Shown here: in pieces, positions 16,764 through 26,859 of the stretch
How the letters are laid out: each line of letters starts with the position of its first letter
How positions within the stretch are numbered: position 1 is the first letter of the stretch
Assembly (NCBI RefSeq): GCF_000422245.1
Contig: NZ_ATHI01000028.1
Coordinates: 120,517-184,516 of the forward strand
Direction of reading: 5' to 3'
Length of the DNA: 64,000 bases
From: Alkalidesulfovibrio alkalitolerans DSM 16529
GTDB taxonomy: Bacteria > Desulfobacterota > Desulfovibrionia > Desulfovibrionales > Desulfovibrionaceae
The notes under the pieces: model-generated
Told to the model about the DNA's origin: nothing
Databases searched by the model: none
The model's input: only the letters and a program-made list of their open reading frames with translations
Position numbers and translations under genes: made by a program

Positions 16764-17669
16764 GTGACCAACATCTCAATGCTTTTTCGCGGCCGCATTG
16801 GCCTCATGACGATTCTCGCCACCGTGTTTTGGGCGGCGGCTCCCTGTGCTGCCCTTCCCGTGAGCGTGACTTACGATCTCGAAACCTCCGAGGGCAGGCA
16901 TCCGCCCCGCGCGACGCTTTTGAACATGGCCTTCGAGAAGGCGGTCATGGAGCAGGCGCTCACGGTGATCGGCGTGGACTTCCCGCCGCAACGACTGGAG
17001 GCGCTCTCCGCCTTTTTGAACCCGAGGGCGCAGCAGTTCGTGCAACGCTACTCCGAGATTTCCCTGGAGACCGGCCCGGACGGAGGGGTGGCTACTTACG
17101 ACGTCACGGTCAATCGCCAAGGCCTTGAGCGACTTCTTGGGCAGACCGGCGTGCTTGCCACTGCGCAACACGCCCAGGCCTACTCCCTCGAAGTATCCCC
17201 CGAGGTCTCAGCCAGCATCCGGGAGATCGAGTCCATGGAACAGCTTTCCGGGCTCGAAAGGAGGGATGGCGTTTCCTCGCCGCATCTTCGGATCGGTTCC
17301 GTCAGCGGGGGCTTTCGGGCTGTGTTGAGCGCCGAAGGCGAACAGTGGGAAGTCGCCGGGGAGACCATCGAATCCATCTGGCTCAGGGCTTGGGGAGGGT
17401 ATTTCTCCCGCTTCGAGCGGGTTCGCGACTCGTCCCCCATGACGCTCGTGAGCGTTCGCGGTTGGAGTGCGGCCGAAGGGGCGCGTCACTTCGTGCGTCA
17501 ATTGGGGGCTTCTCCCGCCGTGGCGGAAAGCCGGCTCGTGGCGTTGACGATCGCGCCCGAAGGGGTGACGGCCTCGTTCAAGGTGCGCGTCCGTGATCGT
17601 CGCGGTCTGGAAGATTGGCTTTCCCGCGAGACGTCGGGAAGGGGCCTCGAATACGAGGTTGGGAACTAG
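16764..17669 (+). CDS. Exported protein of unknown function
   Basis: A 301-residue protein with an N-terminal signal peptide (hydrophobic IGLMTILATVFWAAA, cleavage likely near CAALP). The mature part has no motif I can name; it shows alternating helices and strands, with an early Glu-rich helix and repeats of the type ESxxVAxTIAPEG. I used the GTG at 16764, which has AAAAGGA eight bases upstream; a GTG at 16740 and an ATG at 16779 are alternatives. It closes the four-gene exported cluster and ends next to a strong hairpin. Confidence 0.65.
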   Translation: MTNISMLFRGRIGLMTILATVFWAAAPCAALPVSVTYDLETSEGRHPPRATLLNMAFEKAVMEQALTVIGVDFPPQRLEALSAFLNPRAQQFVQRYSEISLETGPDGGVATYDVTVNRQGLERLLGQTGVLATAQHAQAYSLEVSPEVSASIREIESMEQLSGLERRDGVSSPHLRIGSVSGGFRAVLSAEGEQWEVAGETIESIWLRAWGGYFSRFERVRDSSPMTLVSVRGWSAAEGARHFVRQLGASPAVAESRLVALTIAPEGVTASFKVRVRDRRGLEDWLSRETSGRGLEYEVGN

Positions 17670-17690
17670 GTTTTTTGAGACGGCCTGAAC

Positions 17691-17730
17691 GTCGACGGCC
17701 CCGCATGATTCTTCATGCGGGGCCGTCGAC
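17691..17730. terminator. 18-bp perfect hairpin between convergent genes
   Basis: A perfect 18-bp stem (17691-17708 with 17713-17730) around a four-base TTCT loop lies between the exported-protein gene and tatA, which converge. The flanking T-runs are short, so it is more likely an RNA-stabilising or Rho-assisted terminator than a classical intrinsic one. Confidence 0.6.
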
Positions 17731-17747
17731 ATTGTTAGAGAGGAATA

Positions 17748-17960
17748 TCAGGAATCCTTCTTTTCGGCTTCTTCGGATTTCTTCTCGGTCTTTTTGCCAG
17801 GAGTGACGTCGATCTCGTCAGGTTCGGAGGTGGCCTTTCTAAAATTTCTGATTGCCTTGCCCATGCCCCCGCCGATCTCCGGAAGCTTGTTGGCCCCGAA
17901 TATCACGAGCACGATGACCAAAACGATGAGCATTTCCCATATACCGATTCCACCGATCAT
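17748..17960 (-). CDS. tatA: Twin-arginine translocase subunit TatA/TatE
   Basis: A 70-residue TatA-type protein. A single N-terminal membrane helix (residues 4-22, [18 protein letters not shown]) is followed by the conserved [20 protein letters not shown] amphipathic hinge and helix, then an acidic/lysine tail. It forms the protein-conducting part of the Tat system, which exports folded proteins such as hydrogenases. The ATG at 17958-17960 has GGAGGG upstream. No tatB or tatC is nearby, a common isolated arrangement. Confidence 0.93.
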   Translation of the reverse strand: MIGGIGIWEMLIVLVIVLVIFGANKLPEIGGGMGKAIRNFRKATSEPDEIDVTPGKKTEKKSEEAEKKDS

Positions 17961-18142
17961 GACGGCAACCCTCCGGTTTGCGATGGCAGGCGTGTACACC
18001 CCGGCGCCTTGTCGGGTCAAGGGCTGATTTGTCGCGAGCGATTCGTGCTGCCCGCACTTGCCCCGGCGGCGGACATTGGCTATTTTTTCTTTTTGGGACG
18101 TTCGCTAGTCGAGCGGCGCGCTGGCCTGATGCGAGGGTAACG

Positions 18143-18559
18143 ATGGGCTCCACGCGGAAAAGAGGCGATGCCCGCCAGGCGGACAAGCTTCGTCAGATGC
18201 CGGGCAACGCGTGCCGATTCTTTCGGGCGGGCCGCTGCCTGTACGAGGAGCGGCTCAATCCGGGTTACAACGGGTCCTGGCGGTGTGTCGTGGTCCGCTC
18301 CTGGGAGCGGGAATACGACGAGTTCGTGCAACGCGCCGAGGCTTTCGGCCTCGAAGACGACGCCGCAGGCTCGATATGGGAGCGTCGTTTCGCCGAGATG
18401 ATGCGGGCGGGCGTGGCCTGCGACCGCTTCGAGCGAGGCGGCGAGTACGAGCTTTTGGCCTGCGTCCATCTGATGGGCGACCTGTGCCTGTGCGCGTTGC
18501 CGCCCTGTGATGGAGTTTGCGGCCGGTTCCAGCCGCGCGGCAGACGGATGAAGAATTGA
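18143..18559 (+). CDS. Cysteine-rich protein of unknown function
   Basis: A 138-residue protein with about nine cysteines, several in pairs or spacings suggestive of metal binding (CRFFRAGRC, LCLCALPPCDGVC). The first block resembles a CCCH-type zinc-finger-like unit by eye, but the spacing is irregular. It is not exported. The ATG at 18143 has GAGGG upstream. The frame is open further upstream without a ribosome site. I do not recognise the family. The next gene (18583) begins 23 bases later and may be cotranscribed. Confidence 0.6.
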   Translation: MGSTRKRGDARQADKLRQMPGNACRFFRAGRCLYEERLNPGYNGSWRCVVVRSWEREYDEFVQRAEAFGLEDDAAGSIWERRFAEMMRAGVACDRFERGGEYELLACVHLMGDLCLCALPPCDGVCGRFQPRGRRMKN

Positions 18560-18582
18560 AAGCATAAGGAAATACACAGCAC

Positions 18583-19350
18583 ATGTTCCTCTACTTCCCG
18601 TTTCTCCATGCCGAACTCGTGAGCGGAACTCTGCCCGAGGGGATTTCGCTGCTCAATCCCGGCCTAGCCACCACACAGGAAAAGGCGTTTACCCCTGCCG
18701 ACCTGCCCTTGGAACCCAAGAGCGCAAACCGGTACGTGGCCGAGTCGCTGGCTTTCGGTGAGAATTTCAGCCGTCCCGGAGACATGGCCGCAGCCATGCG
18801 CGCCGACGCAGGCCGCGATGACGAGTCGGGGACAGCCATCAGGGGCGCACTTTCGCGGATCGAGAATGAGAGGGCCAAGGACGCCCCCGATGCGGCTCGC
18901 GCCAATGCCCAGGCCACGTTGCTTTTCGCCTACGCCTTCGAGGAGCGGCTTATCGAATTGAACGCCCTTTCGGAAGACATCAAGGTCGGTATGGGGCGAC
19001 TTCGTGCATCCCTTGGCCTTGACGACGAGATGGACGACGAAGAACGCACAGCCACGGCAGACCTTGTCGCTGCGTCCGAAGGAGACGAGGCGAGACGCGA
19101 GGCTGTGTCCTCTTGGAGAATCGTATTGCGTGCCATGCTGGCTCTTGTTCCGGAAGCCCAAGGGTTCGTGAGTTTCGAGCAAGCGGTGCGCGAGGACTTG
19201 GAAGAGGAAGGGGTGAAGTTCGCCGAACTACCCTCCGGGGCGTTCGGGTTGCACCTTGTCGCTGCCGACGTTCCCGTATCCGTGGTCGTCAAGGGGATCG
19301 GCTCGACGGGAGAAATCTCGGGCAGCGTCCGCATCCTGTGCCCTGCGTAA
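18583..19350 (+). CDS. Hypothetical protein
   Basis: A 255-residue soluble protein with a helical middle rich in Glu, Asp, Arg and Ala (residues 70-170), without membrane segments or a signal peptide. The N-terminus MFLYFPFLHAEL is hydrophobic but short. It lies between the Cys-rich gene and the HAD gene on the same strand. No motif gives a function. The ribosome site is weak (no strong GGAGG within ten bases of the ATG). Confidence 0.6.
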   Translation: MFLYFPFLHAELVSGTLPEGISLLNPGLATTQEKAFTPADLPLEPKSANRYVAESLAFGENFSRPGDMAAAMRADAGRDDESGTAIRGALSRIENERAKDAPDAARANAQATLLFAYAFEERLIELNALSEDIKVGMGRLRASLGLDDEMDDEERTATADLVAASEGDEARREAVSSWRIVLRAMLALVPEAQGFVSFEQAVREDLEEEGVKFAELPSGAFGLHLVAADVPVSVVVKGIGSTGEISGSVRILCPA

Positions 19351-19378
19351 GTGCCGTCGACGTCCGAGGAATTTTGAC

Positions 19379-20080
19379 ATGACCTTCTGCTTCTCCCCCC
19401 TGGCCGAGTTCAGGCCCGCCGTGCTCAAGGGCCTGATCTTCGACTGCGACGGAGTTATGCTCGATTCCCGCCAGGCGAACGTGAGCTACTACAACGTGTA
19501 CAGGGCCGCCTTGGGGCTTGGTCCCATGTCCGTGGAGGAAGAGGACTACGTCCACGCCCATGCGGTGCACGATTCGCTCAGGCGCATCACGCCGCCCGAA
19601 CTGGCGCATCGCATCCAGGAAGTCAGGGCAGGCCTCGATTACCGCCAGGTGCTTCCGTCGCTGGTCATGGAACCGGGATTGATTGAATTGCTGGGCTGGT
19701 GCAAAAGCGTGGGGCTTCGGTTGGCCGTGAACACCAACCGGACCACAACAATGCATTGGGTCATAGACTACTTCGGTTTGCGCGGTTTCTTCATGCCCGT
19801 GGTCACGGCCGGGGACGTGACGAACCCGAAGCCCCACCCCGAGAGCCTGAACAAGGTGCTGAACACCTGGGGCTTGCCGCCCCATGAGGTGGCCTTCATC
19901 GGCGACACGTGGGTGGACGAACGTACGGCCCAGGCCGCCGGAGTGCCCTTTTGGGCCTACAAGAACGAAAATCTTTGCGCCGACCTGCACGTCGGCGGTT
20001 TTTGGGATCTTCTGGCCTGTCTGCGACGGCGCTTCAACCGTGCGCAGGTCGCGCGGACGGGGAATCGGCAGGGAAAATAA
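19379..20080 (+). CDS. HAD-superfamily hydrolase
   Basis: A 233-residue phosphatase-like protein of HAD subclass I. Motif I is FDCDGVMLD near residue 24, motif II the TNRTT segment near residue 120, motif III the Lys of NPKPHPES near residue 150, and the acidic motif IV GDTWVDE near residue 179. The cap is helical and of the phosphoglycolate phosphatase type. Substrate unknown. Starts at the ATG 19379 with a GAGGA site; an in-frame ATG at 19256 lies in the preceding gene. It is followed closely by yggT after 80 bases. Confidence 0.85.
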   Translation: MTFCFSPLAEFRPAVLKGLIFDCDGVMLDSRQANVSYYNVYRAALGLGPMSVEEEDYVHAHAVHDSLRRITPPELAHRIQEVRAGLDYRQVLPSLVMEPGLIELLGWCKSVGLRLAVNTNRTTTMHWVIDYFGLRGFFMPVVTAGDVTNPKPHPESLNKVLNTWGLPPHEVAFIGDTWVDERTAQAAGVPFWAYKNENLCADLHVGGFWDLLACLRRRFNRAQVARTGNRQGK

Positions 20081-20160
20081 GGCTTGCCTTGCAGCCTGTG
20101 GTATGGTTCACTAACTCGTACAGCGGGGCTACGCCCTCCGCGCTCCATTGAGGAGGTTCG

Positions 20161-20463
20161 ATGGATATTTTAGGCGGGAATTTCTTGGGGGCCATTGCGA
20201 GCGTTCTTAGCATGGTCCTGACGCTCTACTTCTGGATAGTCATCATCTCCGCAGTTCTTTCCTGGGTGAATCCGGACCCCTACAATCCGATCGTGCGCAC
20301 CCTGCGCAATCTCACAGAGCCTGTTTTCTACCGCATCCGGCGCACGTTTCCGTTCGTGGTGATCAGTGGCATCGACCTCTCGCCTATCGTGGTCATCCTG
20401 GGAATCCAGTTTCTTGAACGGTTCGTGGTCGCGTCGCTGGCGTCCTTCGCTATGCGGATGTGA
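20161..20463 (+). CDS. yggT: YggT-family membrane protein
   Basis: A 100-residue membrane protein with two hydrophobic regions, starting after a perfect AGGAGG. The central LSWVNPDPYNPIVRTLRNLTEPV segment is characteristic of YggT proteins, which are linked to cell division and cation homeostasis in several bacteria. It forms a tight group with divIVA and the yggU-like gene downstream. Confidence 0.9.
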   Translation: MDILGGNFLGAIASVLSMVLTLYFWIVIISAVLSWVNPDPYNPIVRTLRNLTEPVFYRIRRTFPFVVISGIDLSPIVVILGIQFLERFVVASLASFAMRM

Positions 20464-20477
20464 TCCAAGGAGGCAAC

Positions 20478-20981
20478 ATGCCCATTTCCAAGATCGATAT
20501 CGACAACAAACGCTTCGGGCGGACGTTCAGGGGCTATGACCCTCGCGAAGTGGACGCCTTTCTACAAGAAGTGTCCGAGGAGATGGGTGATCTTTCCGAC
20601 GAGCGTCAGCGGCTTCAGGAAAGCGTAGCCCGTCTCGAAAACCTTCTCGACGAGCACAAGCAACGTGAACAGACGCTGCGCGATACCCTGATGACCACGC
20701 AGAAGATGATCGACCAGTTGAAGGCCAACGCGCGCAAGGAAGCCCAACTGATCATCGACGAGGCCCAGGCTCGGGCCGAGGACATGCTCAACCAGTCGCA
20801 CCTGCGGTTGGCCCAGATCCACGACGACATCGTGGAGCTCAAGCGTCAGCGCACCCAGTTCGAAGTCAAGCTCAAGAGCCTGCTCGACGCCCACCAGAAG
20901 ATGCTGGAGCTCGAAAGCCGCGAGCAGGAAGAACTGGATTCCATGGAATCGAAGCTCAAGTTCTTCAAGAAGGCGACTTAG
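20478..20981 (+). CDS. DivIVA-domain protein
   Basis: A 167-residue cytoplasmic protein. The first 60 residues carry the DivIVA domain (ISKIDIDNKRFGRTFRGYD, then REVDAFLQEV), followed by a long coiled coil to the C-terminus. DivIVA proteins recognise curved membrane at division sites or poles and recruit partners. The ATG at 20478 follows AAGGAGG. It sits between yggT and the DUF167 gene, a common conserved arrangement for cell-division genes. Confidence 0.9.
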   Translation: MPISKIDIDNKRFGRTFRGYDPREVDAFLQEVSEEMGDLSDERQRLQESVARLENLLDEHKQREQTLRDTLMTTQKMIDQLKANARKEAQLIIDEAQARAEDMLNQSHLRLAQIHDDIVELKRQRTQFEVKLKSLLDAHQKMLELESREQEELDSMESKLKFFKKAT

Positions 20982-20987
20982 GGACGT

Positions 20988-21305
20988 ATGGTGGGGGACG
21001 ATCTGCCGTTTTACGTCACGCGGGCCGGAAGCGGCATTTATCGCGTGGACGTCTGGGTGCAGCCCGGGGCGAGCAGAAACGAGTTGGCCGGCGAATACCA
21101 AGGACGCCTCAAGGTCCGGGTCGCGGCTCCGGCCAACGACAACAAGGCCAACAAGACTCTGGCCGCCTTTTTTGCGGAAACTCTTGGTCTGAAATCAAGC
21201 CACGTGGAGCTGGCGAGCGGCTTCACCGGTCGGAAGAAGACGCTCCACGTCAGGACGGATAGGGATCTGTCCTGGCCTTCGGGCGTTCCGGCCGCAGGCC
21301 GCTGA
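20988..21305 (+). CDS. yggU: DUF167 (YggU-family) protein
   Basis: A 105-residue protein with the DUF167 fold. The conserved PGASRNE and the RVAAPANDNKANK motif are visible, followed by a GFTGRKK tail typical of the family. Its exact role is unknown. Starts six bases after the DivIVA-domain gene. Confidence 0.88.
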   Translation: MVGDDLPFYVTRAGSGIYRVDVWVQPGASRNELAGEYQGRLKVRVAAPANDNKANKTLAAFFAETLGLKSSHVELASGFTGRKKTLHVRTDRDLSWPSGVPAAGR

Positions 21306-21329
21306 ACCTCAAACCCTCATGGGGGAAGC

Positions 21330-21551
21330 ATGGAACCGCAAGAGATCGCCATCATTGAGAAGCACTGTGTCGAAGACGCCGAACTCAAGGCGCTGTGGGA
21401 CCTGCATCTCGATTACGAGCGTCGCCTGGATAAGCTATCCAAGAAGCCTTACCTAACCCCCTCCGAAGAGGTGGATATCAAGGAACTGAAGAAGAAGAAG
21501 CTTGCGGGCAAAACGAAGCTGCAAGCCTTGATCGAAAAATACAAATCCTAG
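21330..21551 (+). CDS. DUF465 (YdcH-like) small protein
   Basis: A 73-residue charged helical protein. The pattern of [39 protein letters not shown] is typical of the DUF465/YdcH family, short helical-hairpin proteins with no known function. A GGGGGAAGC site precedes the ATG. It lies just upstream of ilvB. Confidence 0.85.
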   Translation: MEPQEIAIIEKHCVEDAELKALWDLHLDYERRLDKLSKKPYLTPSEEVDIKELKKKKLAGKTKLQALIEKYKS

Positions 21552-21562
21552 GAGACGTCCCC

Positions 21563-23266
21563 ATGGAGCTCACTGGAGCTCAGATATTGCTCGAATGCCT
21601 GAAAAGGGAGGGAGTGGAAGTCCTTTTCGGTTACCCCGGTGGGGCCGTGATCGATATCTACGACGAACTTCCTCGGCATCCGCTCAAACACATCCTGGTT
21701 CGTCACGAGCAGGGTGCCGTCCACGCGGCCGACGGCTTCGCCCGCGCCTCGGGCAAGGTCGGCGTGTGCCTGGTGACTTCCGGTCCCGGCGCGACCAACG
21801 CCGTGACTGGAATCGCCACGGCCTACATGGATTCCATTCCCCTGGTGGCCATCACCGGGCAGGTGCCCACCCCCCTGATCGGCAATGATGCCTTCCAGGA
21901 AGTGGACATCGTGGGCATCACCCGACCCTGCACCAAGCACAATTACCTCGTCAAGGATGTCAGGGATCTCGCCCTGACCATCCGGCGAGCCTTCTATCTG
22001 GCCCGTTCGGGCCGACCGGGTCCCGTGCTCGTCGATCTTCCCAAGGATGTCCTGCAAACCAGGACACCCTTCATCTGGCCCGACGACGAGGCCATCAAAA
22101 TGCGCAGCTACAATCCGACCTCCAAGCCCAACAAACGGCAGCTGCAAAAGGTGGCCGAACTGGTCAAGAACGCCAAGCAGCCGGTCTTCTACGCGGGGGG
22201 CGGGGTCGTCTCCGCGAACGCGTCCGATGACCTGACGTGGCTTGCGCGCAGGCTGCACATGCCGGTCACTGCCACGCTCATGGGGCTTGGCTGTTTTCCG
22301 GCCGACGACCCGCTGTGGCTCGGCATGCTCGGTATGCACGGCACCTACGCCGCCAACCGGGCCATTCAGGATTCGGATCTGATCATCGCCGCAGGCGCGC
22401 GTTTCGACGACCGAGTCACCGGCAAGATCGCCGAGTTCGCGCCCAAGGCCAAGCTCGTGCACATCGACATTGATCCCACCTCGATCCAGAAGAACGTGCT
22501 CGTGCATGTGCCCATCGTGGCCGACGTCAAGCACGCCCTGGCCGATCTGCGATCCATCATCGAGCACGAAATGACGGATTTCGACTTCGTTTCCGTGCAT
22601 GAGCCGTGGGTCAAGCACACACTGGAGTGGGAGCTCGAACATCCCATCAAGTACGTGCCCGCCAAACGCGGCGAGCCGGTCAAGCCGCAGTACGTAGTGG
22701 AGAAGATCTACGAGCTGACCAAGGGCGAGGCCATCATCGCCACCGAGGTCGGGCAGAACCAAATGTGGACCGCTCAGTTCTTCGGGTTCCAACGGCCGCG
22801 TACCTTCCTGTCCTCAGGCGGTCTCGGGACCATGGGCTATGGCTTTCCCGCAGCCATTGGCGCGCAGATGGCCTTTCCCGATAAGCTTGTCATCGACATC
22901 GCCGGTGACGGCTCGATCCAGATGAACATACAGGAACTGGCCACGGCCGTGTGCTACAACCTGCCTGTGAAAATCGTCATCCTGAACAACGGGTATCTCG
23001 GCATGGTCCGTCAGTGGCAGGAGCTTTTCTACAAGAAGAACTACTGCGCTACCTGCATGGACGCCCAGCCCGACTTCGTGAAGCTGGCCGAAGCCTACGG
23101 GGCCGCCGGGTTCCGCGTCACGCGCACACGCGACGTGGAAAAGGTGCTCAAGGAGGCCTTCGCGACGCCAAAGCCCGTCATCGTGGACGTGCGCGTGGCT
23201 CCGGAAGAAAACGTCTATCCCATGGTGCCCGCGGGCAAGTCCCTGGGCGAAATGCTGTTGGTGTAG
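21563..23266 (+). CDS. ilvB: Acetolactate synthase large subunit
   Basis: A 567-residue thiamine-diphosphate enzyme that condenses two pyruvates to acetolactate, or pyruvate with 2-oxobutyrate, at the start of valine, leucine and isoleucine synthesis. The catalytic Glu is in [15 protein letters not shown] near residue 48, the FAD region in the middle, and the TPP-binding [12 protein letters not shown] through NN near residue 450-480. Length matches the family. It is the first gene of an ilvB-ilvN-ilvC run. Confidence 0.96.
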   Translation: MELTGAQILLECLKREGVEVLFGYPGGAVIDIYDELPRHPLKHILVRHEQGAVHAADGFARASGKVGVCLVTSGPGATNAVTGIATAYMDSIPLVAITGQVPTPLIGNDAFQEVDIVGITRPCTKHNYLVKDVRDLALTIRRAFYLARSGRPGPVLVDLPKDVLQTRTPFIWPDDEAIKMRSYNPTSKPNKRQLQKVAELVKNAKQPVFYAGGGVVSANASDDLTWLARRLHMPVTATLMGLGCFPADDPLWLGMLGMHGTYAANRAIQDSDLIIAAGARFDDRVTGKIAEFAPKAKLVHIDIDPTSIQKNVLVHVPIVADVKHALADLRSIIEHEMTDFDFVSVHEPWVKHTLEWELEHPIKYVPAKRGEPVKPQYVVEKIYELTKGEAIIATEVGQNQMWTAQFFGFQRPRTFLSSGGLGTMGYGFPAAIGAQMAFPDKLVIDIAGDGSIQMNIQELATAVCYNLPVKIVILNNGYLGMVRQWQELFYKKNYCATCMDAQPDFVKLAEAYGAAGFRVTRTRDVEKVLKEAFATPKPVIVDVRVAPEENVYPMVPAGKSLGEMLLV

Positions 23267-23276
23267 GAGGGGAGCC

Positions 23277-24853
<1,577 letters not shown>

Positions 24854-24873
24854 CCATCCTTTCGATAAGATGC

Positions 24874-24911
24874 AAAAGGTCGCTCCGGGATTTCCGGGGC
24901 GACCTTTTTTT
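24874..24911 (+). terminator. Rho-independent terminator after ilvC
   Basis: AAAAGGTCGCTCCGG (24874-24888) pairs with CCGGGGCGACCTTTT (24894-24908) with one G.T pair and a five-base loop, followed by a run of seven T from 24905. A textbook terminator for the ilv operon. Confidence 0.92.
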
Positions 24912-24933
24912 GCCTGCGCTGTGGGGGCGCGGT

Positions 24934-26040
24934 TCAGCCCAAGGAGGTGAAATCGAGGGGCAGTTCGATGGACACCGTGGTGCCCACGCCCTGGCGGGAG
25001 GAAATGAAGAGCCCGCCCTTGTGTTCGCGCACGATGCGCTCCACGTTGGTCAGCCCCATGCCCACCCCCACCGCCTTGGTGGTGAAGAAGGGATCAGTGA
25101 CGTAAGGTAGGTGCCCGGCCTCGATGCCGATGCCGTTGTCGGCCAGGACGAGCAGGTAGTTCTCCTGCGTCTTGCTGCCGCGAACGTTCATCCTGCCCGA
25201 GCCGTTCTCAAAGGCCTCGAGGGAATTTTCCATGATTTCCTGCAAGGCGGTTACGAGCAATGCATGGTCGAGCACCATGCTCACCGGTTCGAGTCGTACA
25301 TCCCAGGAAATTCGTGAGCCGTTTTCCGCCACGCGTGCGGCTATCGTTTCGCGAGCTTCGTCCAGGATGCCGCCGATTTCGAGCGGCTTGGGATCGCGGA
25401 TTGAGAGCGACGTGAATTGGCTGACGGCGTTGACGATCTCCTCCAGCCGTCGGGATGCGTCGAGGATGCCCTCAAGGAATTCGCTGTCGCAGCCTTTGGA
25501 GCCGTTCCCGCTTCGGCGCAGCAAAAGTCCCGCGAAACCGCCGATGGTCATCATGGGGTTTCTGATCTGATGCGCGATGGCCTGGGAGATGTTCTGCAGA
25601 CTTTCGTAGCGCTCGTGCTGAAGTTTGTTGTTCTCCGTGAGGATGGCCTTTTCTCGCTCGTGCATATGGTGTAGCGGTGTTACGTCCGTGATCAGAATCA
25701 TGATGCCGAAGAGTTTGTTCCATTCTACGAGCGGAGAGGTGGAAAGGTTCAGGTATCGGGTCTGACCGTCGGGCCGGATGTACGGGGTGAAGAAGGGGAG
25801 GTTGCAGCGGTCGGTCGAGGTGGCGTCGCGCATGAAACCCTCGAATTGCAGGGAATAGACGATGCCGTTCAGCAGTTCCCGCCAACTCTTGCCGTTGCAC
25901 TGGTCCACGGTACAGCCCAGGGTGTGCGCAGCCGCCGTGTTGGCCACATAGACTTCGCCGTTTGTGTTGACGATCAGCACTCCATTGGTGAACCCTTCGA
26001 CAAGGTTCTGAAAATACGATGAATTGATGAGCGGCAACAT
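24934..26040 (-). CDS. PAS-domain sensor histidine kinase
   Basis: A 368-residue soluble histidine kinase. Residues 10-130 form a PAS sensor domain, residues 150-200 a dimerisation helix with the H-box AHQIRNP (phosphorylated His), and residues 250-368 a HATPase_c domain with N-box NSLEAF, G1 DNGIGI and G2 GVGMGL. It has no transmembrane segment, so it senses a cytoplasmic signal. No response regulator is adjacent. The ATG at 26038-26040 is the best start; a longer frame to 26103 lacks a ribosome site. Confidence 0.88.
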   Translation of the reverse strand: MLPLINSSYFQNLVEGFTNGVLIVNTNGEVYVANTAAAHTLGCTVDQCNGKSWRELLNGIVYSLQFEGFMRDATSTDRCNLPFFTPYIRPDGQTRYLNLSTSPLVEWNKLFGIMILITDVTPLHHMHEREKAILTENNKLQHERYESLQNISQAIAHQIRNPMMTIGGFAGLLLRRSGNGSKGCDSEFLEGILDASRRLEEIVNAVSQFTSLSIRDPKPLEIGGILDEARETIAARVAENGSRISWDVRLEPVSMVLDHALLVTALQEIMENSLEAFENGSGRMNVRGSKTQENYLLVLADNGIGIEAGHLPYVTDPFFTTKAVGVGMGLTNVERIVREHKGGLFISSRQGVGTTVSIELPLDFTSLG

Positions 26041-26132
26041 GGCTGTTCGTGATTCCTGCAAAACGTCTTTGCGATACGTAGTGCATCGCCAGGGGGTTGG
26101 CAAGGCCGCTCGAATTCGGGATTCGACGGGGA

Positions 26133-26738
26133 TCAGGAAGCCAGCATGCCGCGCACGCCGGTGAAGACGATCTGGGCAGAGAGCGCGGCAAGCACGAGGC
26201 CCGTGAGCTTGGAGAGAATGGACAGTCCCATGCGACCCACCAGACGTTCGATGGAGGTGGCCGCCATGAGCATCAGGCCCACGGTCAGGCTAGCCGCCAG
26301 GAAAGAGGCGATGGTCACGGCTCGTTCGACGGTGGAGGCCGCCTGCGCGCCCATGACCAGCAGCGCGCCCACGGTGGCCGGGCCGATGGTGATGGGGATG
26401 GCCAACGGCACCACGCTGATATCTCCTTCGGCCTCGGTGGGCGTTTCGGCCTTGCCTCCCCGCACGAGCGACACGGCCGAAAGGAACAGCAACGCGCCCG
26501 CGCCAATGCGGAAGGCGTCCAGGGTGATGCCGAAGACGCCAAAGATGGCGTTGCCCGCGAGCGAGAGGACGCAGCCCGCCACTGCCACGGCGAGGGTGAC
26601 TCGCAGGGCCAGCTTGCGGCGATCCGCAGGCGTGGTCTCCCTGGTCATCGAGAGAAAGGCCGAGAGCACGAAGAAGGGCGTAAGCAGGAAGAAGAGGGTG
26701 ACGTACGTCTCGATGAACAATGTAAATGCGGAATGCAT
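26133..26738 (-). CDS. MarC-family membrane protein
   Basis: A 201-residue integral membrane protein of the MarC (UPF0056) family with about six hydrophobic helices. The conserved Pro/Gly-rich AIPITIGPATVGA segment near residue 117 is typical. Its function is not settled. GGGGAG precedes the ATG. Confidence 0.85.
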   Translation of the reverse strand: MHSAFTLFIETYVTLFFLLTPFFVLSAFLSMTRETTPADRRKLALRVTLAVAVAGCVLSLAGNAIFGVFGITLDAFRIGAGALLFLSAVSLVRGGKAETPTEAEGDISVVPLAIPITIGPATVGALLVMGAQAASTVERAVTIASFLAASLTVGLMLMAATSIERLVGRMGLSILSKLTGLVLAALSAQIVFTGVRGMLAS

Positions 26739-26859
26739 GGGCGCTCCCCTAGCGGAATGTGCCGGGCTCTAGCAGAAACCATCTCGCGGCACAACAGGGA
26801 CTCTGGCCACCCGGGGCGATGTGGTGCAATCCCGAGTCGACGTCGCCAGGGAAATTCGG

